Shown here: in pieces, positions 61,326-64,000 of the stretch | Numbering within the stretch: the first letter of the stretch is position 1 | Layout: every line of letters starts with the position of its first letter | DNA from: CAZGEA01 sp964524515 | GTDB taxonomy: Bacteria; Patescibacteriota; Microgenomatia; UBA8517 | DNA length: 64,000 nt | Direction: 5' to 3' | NCBI GenBank assembly: GCA_964524515.1 | Contig: CAZGEA010000005.1 | Location: forward strand, 1-64,000 | Made by a program: the position numbers and the translations under genes | The notes under the pieces: model-generated | Database searches by the model: none | Seen by the model: the letters and a program-made list of their open reading frames with translations, nothing else | What the model was told of the DNA's origin: nothing

Positions 61326-61910
61326 ATGAAATTAATCGACGGTATTAAAGAAAAAGGTTATCCATTCAAAATTCCTAAATGCTCTCGCGACGAACTTCCA
61401 TCATTTTTCAAAAGTTTAGGGTTCACTTCAGGTGCTGAAATTGGAGTAGATCATGGAAACTTTACAGAAAAATTTTCAAATGAGGGACTTAAAATGTATG
61501 CAATCGACAATTGGCATAAAAGGAGCAGACTTTACGAAAGAGTTAAATTAAGATTTCACAATAACAAAAACGTTCAAATTATAAAAAAAACATCAATGGA
61601 TGCAGTATTGGATTTTCCACCAAGAAGTCTCGATTTTGTATACATTGACGCCGATCACAGATTTCCATTTATCGCCCAGGATTTATATTATTGGTATTGG
61701 AGAGTAAAAAGAGGAGGAATTATTGCAGGTCATGATTACCTAGATACTCGCCCAGACTCAAAAAATCGTTCAATTCAAATAGAGTCTATTGTAGATGCTT
61801 TTGTGAAGGCGCACTTTATAGAAAATTACTGGATTTTTGGAAGAAGTAAATCTTTAAAAAAAGAAAGTTTAGATGACAAGATGCTCTCATTTATGTTTTT
61901 TCGAAAATGA
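61326..61910 (+). CDS. Methyltransf_24-like SAM methyltransferase, subfamily B (copy 2)
   Basis: 194 residues. Landmarks: PFKIPKCSRDELPSFFKSLGFTSGAEIGVDHGNF, YAIDNWHK, KKTSMDAVLDFPPRSLDFVYIDADHRFPFIAQDL and VKRGGIIAGHDYLD. It ends in a 4-bp overlap with the GT2 gene. Confidence 0.82.
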   Translation: MKLIDGIKEKGYPFKIPKCSRDELPSFFKSLGFTSGAEIGVDHGNFTEKFSNEGLKMYAIDNWHKRSRLYERVKLRFHNNKNVQIIKKTSMDAVLDFPPRSLDFVYIDADHRFPFIAQDLYYWYWRVKRGGIIAGHDYLDTRPDSKNRSIQIESIVDAFVKAHFIENYWIFGRSKSLKKESLDDKMLSFMFFRK

Positions 61911-62794
61911 AATTAAGCATCTTAATCCCAGCCTATCACGAACCATATCTTGGAAAAACTATCGAGTCAGTTCTTGAAAAAGCAGAGGAAGATATTGAAA
62001 TTATTCCAATTCTTGATGGATGGACACCAGATTACAAATTACCAGACGACAAAAGAATAAAGCCAATATATCTTTCTCAAAACAAAGGTAAAAGGAATGC
62101 GTTAAATATTGGTTTAATGAATTCTTCCGGAAAATTTATTATGGAACTTGATGCACACTGTATTGTAGACCAAGGTTTCGATAAAACCTTACTCTCTTCA
62201 ATTGAAGACAATTGGCTAGTTGTTCCAAGAAGATATTCACTTGATCCCCAAAAATGGATCAAAGATGATTCCCGTGGAATAATAGATTATCACTATCTTT
62301 CATTTCCAATTCAAAACAGCTGGGGTCTTGGCTTTTATGCAAGACAGTGGGACACACTAACTCGCGATAAGACTGATAAAAAATTTGATATTGACGACAC
62401 AATGACAATTCAAGCAAGTAGTTGGATAGCAAATAAAAATTATTTCATTAAACATATATATCCATTAGACGACACAAACTACGGCCCGCTTGCACAGGAT
62501 CAACAAGAATTAGTTCTCAAATACTGGCTCAAAGGGGGTGAAGTAAAAGTTAACAAAAAAACCTCATACGCGCACGTTGCAAAACGCTGGTATCACTACT
62601 CTCAAAAAGTTTTTTCTCGTCTTCACAAAAAAGATAATGTATATATCAATGGAAATACTTGGGGAACTATTCATTGGCTAAAAAACGAGGAGCCAAACTT
62701 ATCACACAAGTTTGAATGGCTTATAGAAAAATTCTCCCCCGTTCCCGAATGGGATCAAGATTGGAAAGAAAAGATAAATCTAATTTACAAATGA
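61907..62794 (+). CDS. GT2-family glycosyltransferase, paralogue of the gene at 49666
   Basis: 295 residues. It begins LSILIPAYHEPYLGKTIESVLEKAEEDIEIIPILDGW, closely matching the 49666 protein. It then has GKRNALNIGLMNSSGKFIMELDAHC (the D-A-H metal site), PRRYSLDPQKW and ASSWIANKNYFIKHIYP, with a longer Trp-rich tail. It sits between two subfamily B methyltransferases and overlaps both by 4 bp. Confidence 0.85.
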   Translation: MKLSILIPAYHEPYLGKTIESVLEKAEEDIEIIPILDGWTPDYKLPDDKRIKPIYLSQNKGKRNALNIGLMNSSGKFIMELDAHCIVDQGFDKTLLSSIEDNWLVVPRRYSLDPQKWIKDDSRGIIDYHYLSFPIQNSWGLGFYARQWDTLTRDKTDKKFDIDDTMTIQASSWIANKNYFIKHIYPLDDTNYGPLAQDQQELVLKYWLKGGEVKVNKKTSYAHVAKRWYHYSQKVFSRLHKKDNVYINGNTWGTIHWLKNEEPNLSHKFEWLIEKFSPVPEWDQDWKEKINLIYK

Positions 62795-63411
62795 AACTCC
62801 AAGAAGCAATCAAATATCAAGGTAAACCATTTTATATTCCAGACTGCAGCCGAATGGAGCTTCCAGAATTTTTCAAAAACATGGGCTTCGTGTTAGGTGC
62901 AGAAATTGGAGTATACAAAGGAAAATATTGTGAAAAATTTTGCTTAGCAGGAATCAACATGTATGCAATTGATCCTTGGAAAGATTCAAATCTTCAAAGA
63001 CAACAAAGACAAGATTATTTGTACAACTACGCAAAAAAGGTCCTAGAAAAAACTAAAAAATGTGTCGTTATTAGAAAATCTTCAATGGATGCTGTCAAAA
63101 ATTTTGAAAATGAAAGTCTTGATTTTGTCTATATTGACGCAGACCACAGCTACAATGAAACCTACAATGACATCCACTATTGGTACAAAATAGTCAAAAA
63201 AGGAGGAATAATTTCAGGACATGACTACGAGTATTCTGGAAATGAAAACAGAGCACTTCAAGCGTATAATGCAACATGTCAAGTCAAAAAAGCAGTGGAT
63301 GACTTCATAAAAGAAATGAATATAAAAAATTTTTACACATTTGGCCGCAGTAAAAAAATTGAATTAGAAAGTAAAAACGATAGATATTTAAGTTGGATGT
63401 TTTTCAAATGA
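62791..63411 (+). CDS. Methyltransf_24-like SAM methyltransferase, subfamily B (copy 3)
   Basis: 206 residues from ATG 62791. A longer in-frame form from 62716 would run 78 bp into the GT2 gene and does not align with the paralogues. Landmarks: PFYIPDCSRMELPEFFKNMGFVLGAEIGVYKGKY, YAIDPWKDS, KSSMDAVKNFENESLDFVYIDADHSYNETYNDI and VKKGGIISGHDYEY. The ATGA overlaps at both ends indicate coupled translation. Confidence 0.83.
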   Translation: MKLQEAIKYQGKPFYIPDCSRMELPEFFKNMGFVLGAEIGVYKGKYCEKFCLAGINMYAIDPWKDSNLQRQQRQDYLYNYAKKVLEKTKKCVVIRKSSMDAVKNFENESLDFVYIDADHSYNETYNDIHYWYKIVKKGGIISGHDYEYSGNENRALQAYNATCQVKKAVDDFIKEMNIKNFYTFGRSKKIELESKNDRYLSWMFFK

Positions 63412-64000
63412 CAAAAGGTGCAATTTACTACACAGATAATAGACCAAAAGATTTTATTCTAGATACCTGTCGCGATCAAATTAAAAAATCTTTTCAAGGA
63501 AACATCACAAGTGTTTCATTAAAACCAATTGATCTAGGAAAAAATATTGTTTTAGAAAATGCACAAAGAGGTTATCCCACAATGGTCAAGCAAATATTTA
63601 CAGCTCTAGATAATCTGGACACTGATATTGTCTTCTTTTTAGAACACGATGTTCTCTATCATCCAAGCCACTTCGATTTCACACCAGAATCAAAAGATAT
63701 TTATTATTACAATATAAACAATTGGCGTTGGGGAATAAAAGAAGATTATGCAATTACCTACGATGGTTTACACTCACTTTCCCAACTTTGCTGTGATAGA
63801 AAATTAGTACTCGCCCATTATGAAAAACGCCTTAAATACATTAAGGATAAAGGCTTAGATAAAATTCCCGGGAATGAACCAAAATGGGCTCGTGTTATGG
63901 GTTACGAACCAGGAACAAAACCAAGAAGAAAAGGTGGTTTTTCAGATGAAAAATTTGAAGTTTGGAAATCAGCGATACCAAATATAGATATTAGACACCG
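63408..64000 (+). CDS. glycosyltransferase-like protein, 3' end cut by window edge
   Basis: At least 197 codons from ATG 63408 with no stop before the edge. It starts MTKGAIYYTDNRPKDF and has PIDLGKNIVLENAQRGYPTMVKQI and DIVFFLEHDVLYHPSHFDF, paralleling the gene at 54665 (PIDFGKNIVVGDVGTSGFNM and SAEADCLYPPDYFTF). The E-H-D step may be a metal-binding site. It overlaps the preceding methyltransferase by 4 bp. Confidence 0.7.
   Translation, partial: MTKGAIYYTDNRPKDFILDTCRDQIKKSFQGNITSVSLKPIDLGKNIVLENAQRGYPTMVKQIFTALDNLDTDIVFFLEHDVLYHPSHFDFTPESKDIYYYNINNWRWGIKEDYAITYDGLHSLSQLCCDRKLVLAHYEKRLKYIKDKGLDKIPGNEPKWARVMGYEPGTKPRRKGGFSDEKFEVWKSAIPNIDIRH

Noticed and set aside
62716..62790. Longer start for the last subfamily B methyltransferase
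   Set aside because: It would run 78 bp into the GT2 gene in another frame, and the extra residues do not align with the two paralogues.
1..64000. Alternative genetic code with TGA read as Gly or Trp
   Set aside because: TGA serves as the stop in many ATGA gene overlaps and Trp is encoded by TGG, so the standard bacterial code holds.

Overview
The window is AT-rich, densely packed bacterial DNA that uses the standard code: TGA serves as a real stop in many ATGA overlaps. It most likely comes from the Candidate Phyla Radiation (Patescibacteria), probably Microgenomates-like. That placement is an inference. It rests on the tiny intergenic gaps, an IF-2 without its N-terminal extension, a zinc-finger-free DnaJ, tandem SdrD-type surface proteins with type IV pilus genes, many GT-C membrane glycosyltransferases, and a competence set (dprA, yraN, comM). 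No 16S or other decisive marker is present.

1-12.2 kb, minus strand: one long block reads murJ, hrcA, grpE, dnaK, dnaJ, a single-domain MGMT gene, nusA, infB, a degenerate DHH protein, rpsO and pnp. pnp runs off the left edge and ends in a repeat-encoded Gly/Arg (RGG) tail. Two CIRCE operators are present here, one at hrcA and one hidden at the dnaK/dnaJ junction. A third lies in front of hsp20 at 39.0 kb, so HrcA probably controls all the chaperone genes seen.

12.2-17.9 kb, plus strand: rpsT is followed by pilN- and pilO-like genes, a small membrane protein, and three surface proteins (FN3/Ig-like, Thr/Ala-rich, four SdrD_B repeats). Two of these end in LPXTG-like variants. 17.9-24.4 kb holds three large GT-C membrane proteins, one a double-domain PMT-type fusion, and an LCP ligase. 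24.4-32.1 kb holds a UvrD/PcrA helicase, two FemAB-like aminoacyltransferases, a UvrD-nuclease fusion and rmuC. 32.1-38.1 kb holds a secreted repeat protein and a polyprenyl-phosphate glycan group (GT2 synthase-like, GT-C, WecA-like, DPPR-synthase-like UbiA). 38.1-44.6 kb holds a PEGA/SH3 protein, hsp20, tRNA-Cys, DUF192, dprA-yraN-comM, an M23 peptidase, a LytR_C protein and DUF378. 44.6-46.9 kb holds two more glycosyltransferases.

46.9-47.9 kb is a gene-free, very A-rich, G-poor stretch of about 1 kb. It leads into a protein that looks like a domesticated IS200-type REP-associated transposase (RAYT). Its HUH histidines and catalytic tyrosine are gone, and it is fused to a membrane segment and an SH3-like domain. 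A partner membrane gene overlaps its end.

49.6-64 kb, all plus strand: a continuous surface-glycan cluster. It contains GT2 enzymes, an asparagine-synthase-like amidotransferase, GT4, a deacetylase-methyltransferase fusion, a DUF616 transferase, four tandem copies of one unassigned transferase-like domain, six tandem Methyltransf_24-like genes in two subfamilies, and a glycosyltransferase-like gene cut by the right edge. Shared runs of identical DNA between neighbouring paralogues indicate recent local duplication. Several promoters place the -10 box only 4-10 bases from the start codon, suggesting that leaderless or near-leaderless transcripts are common.
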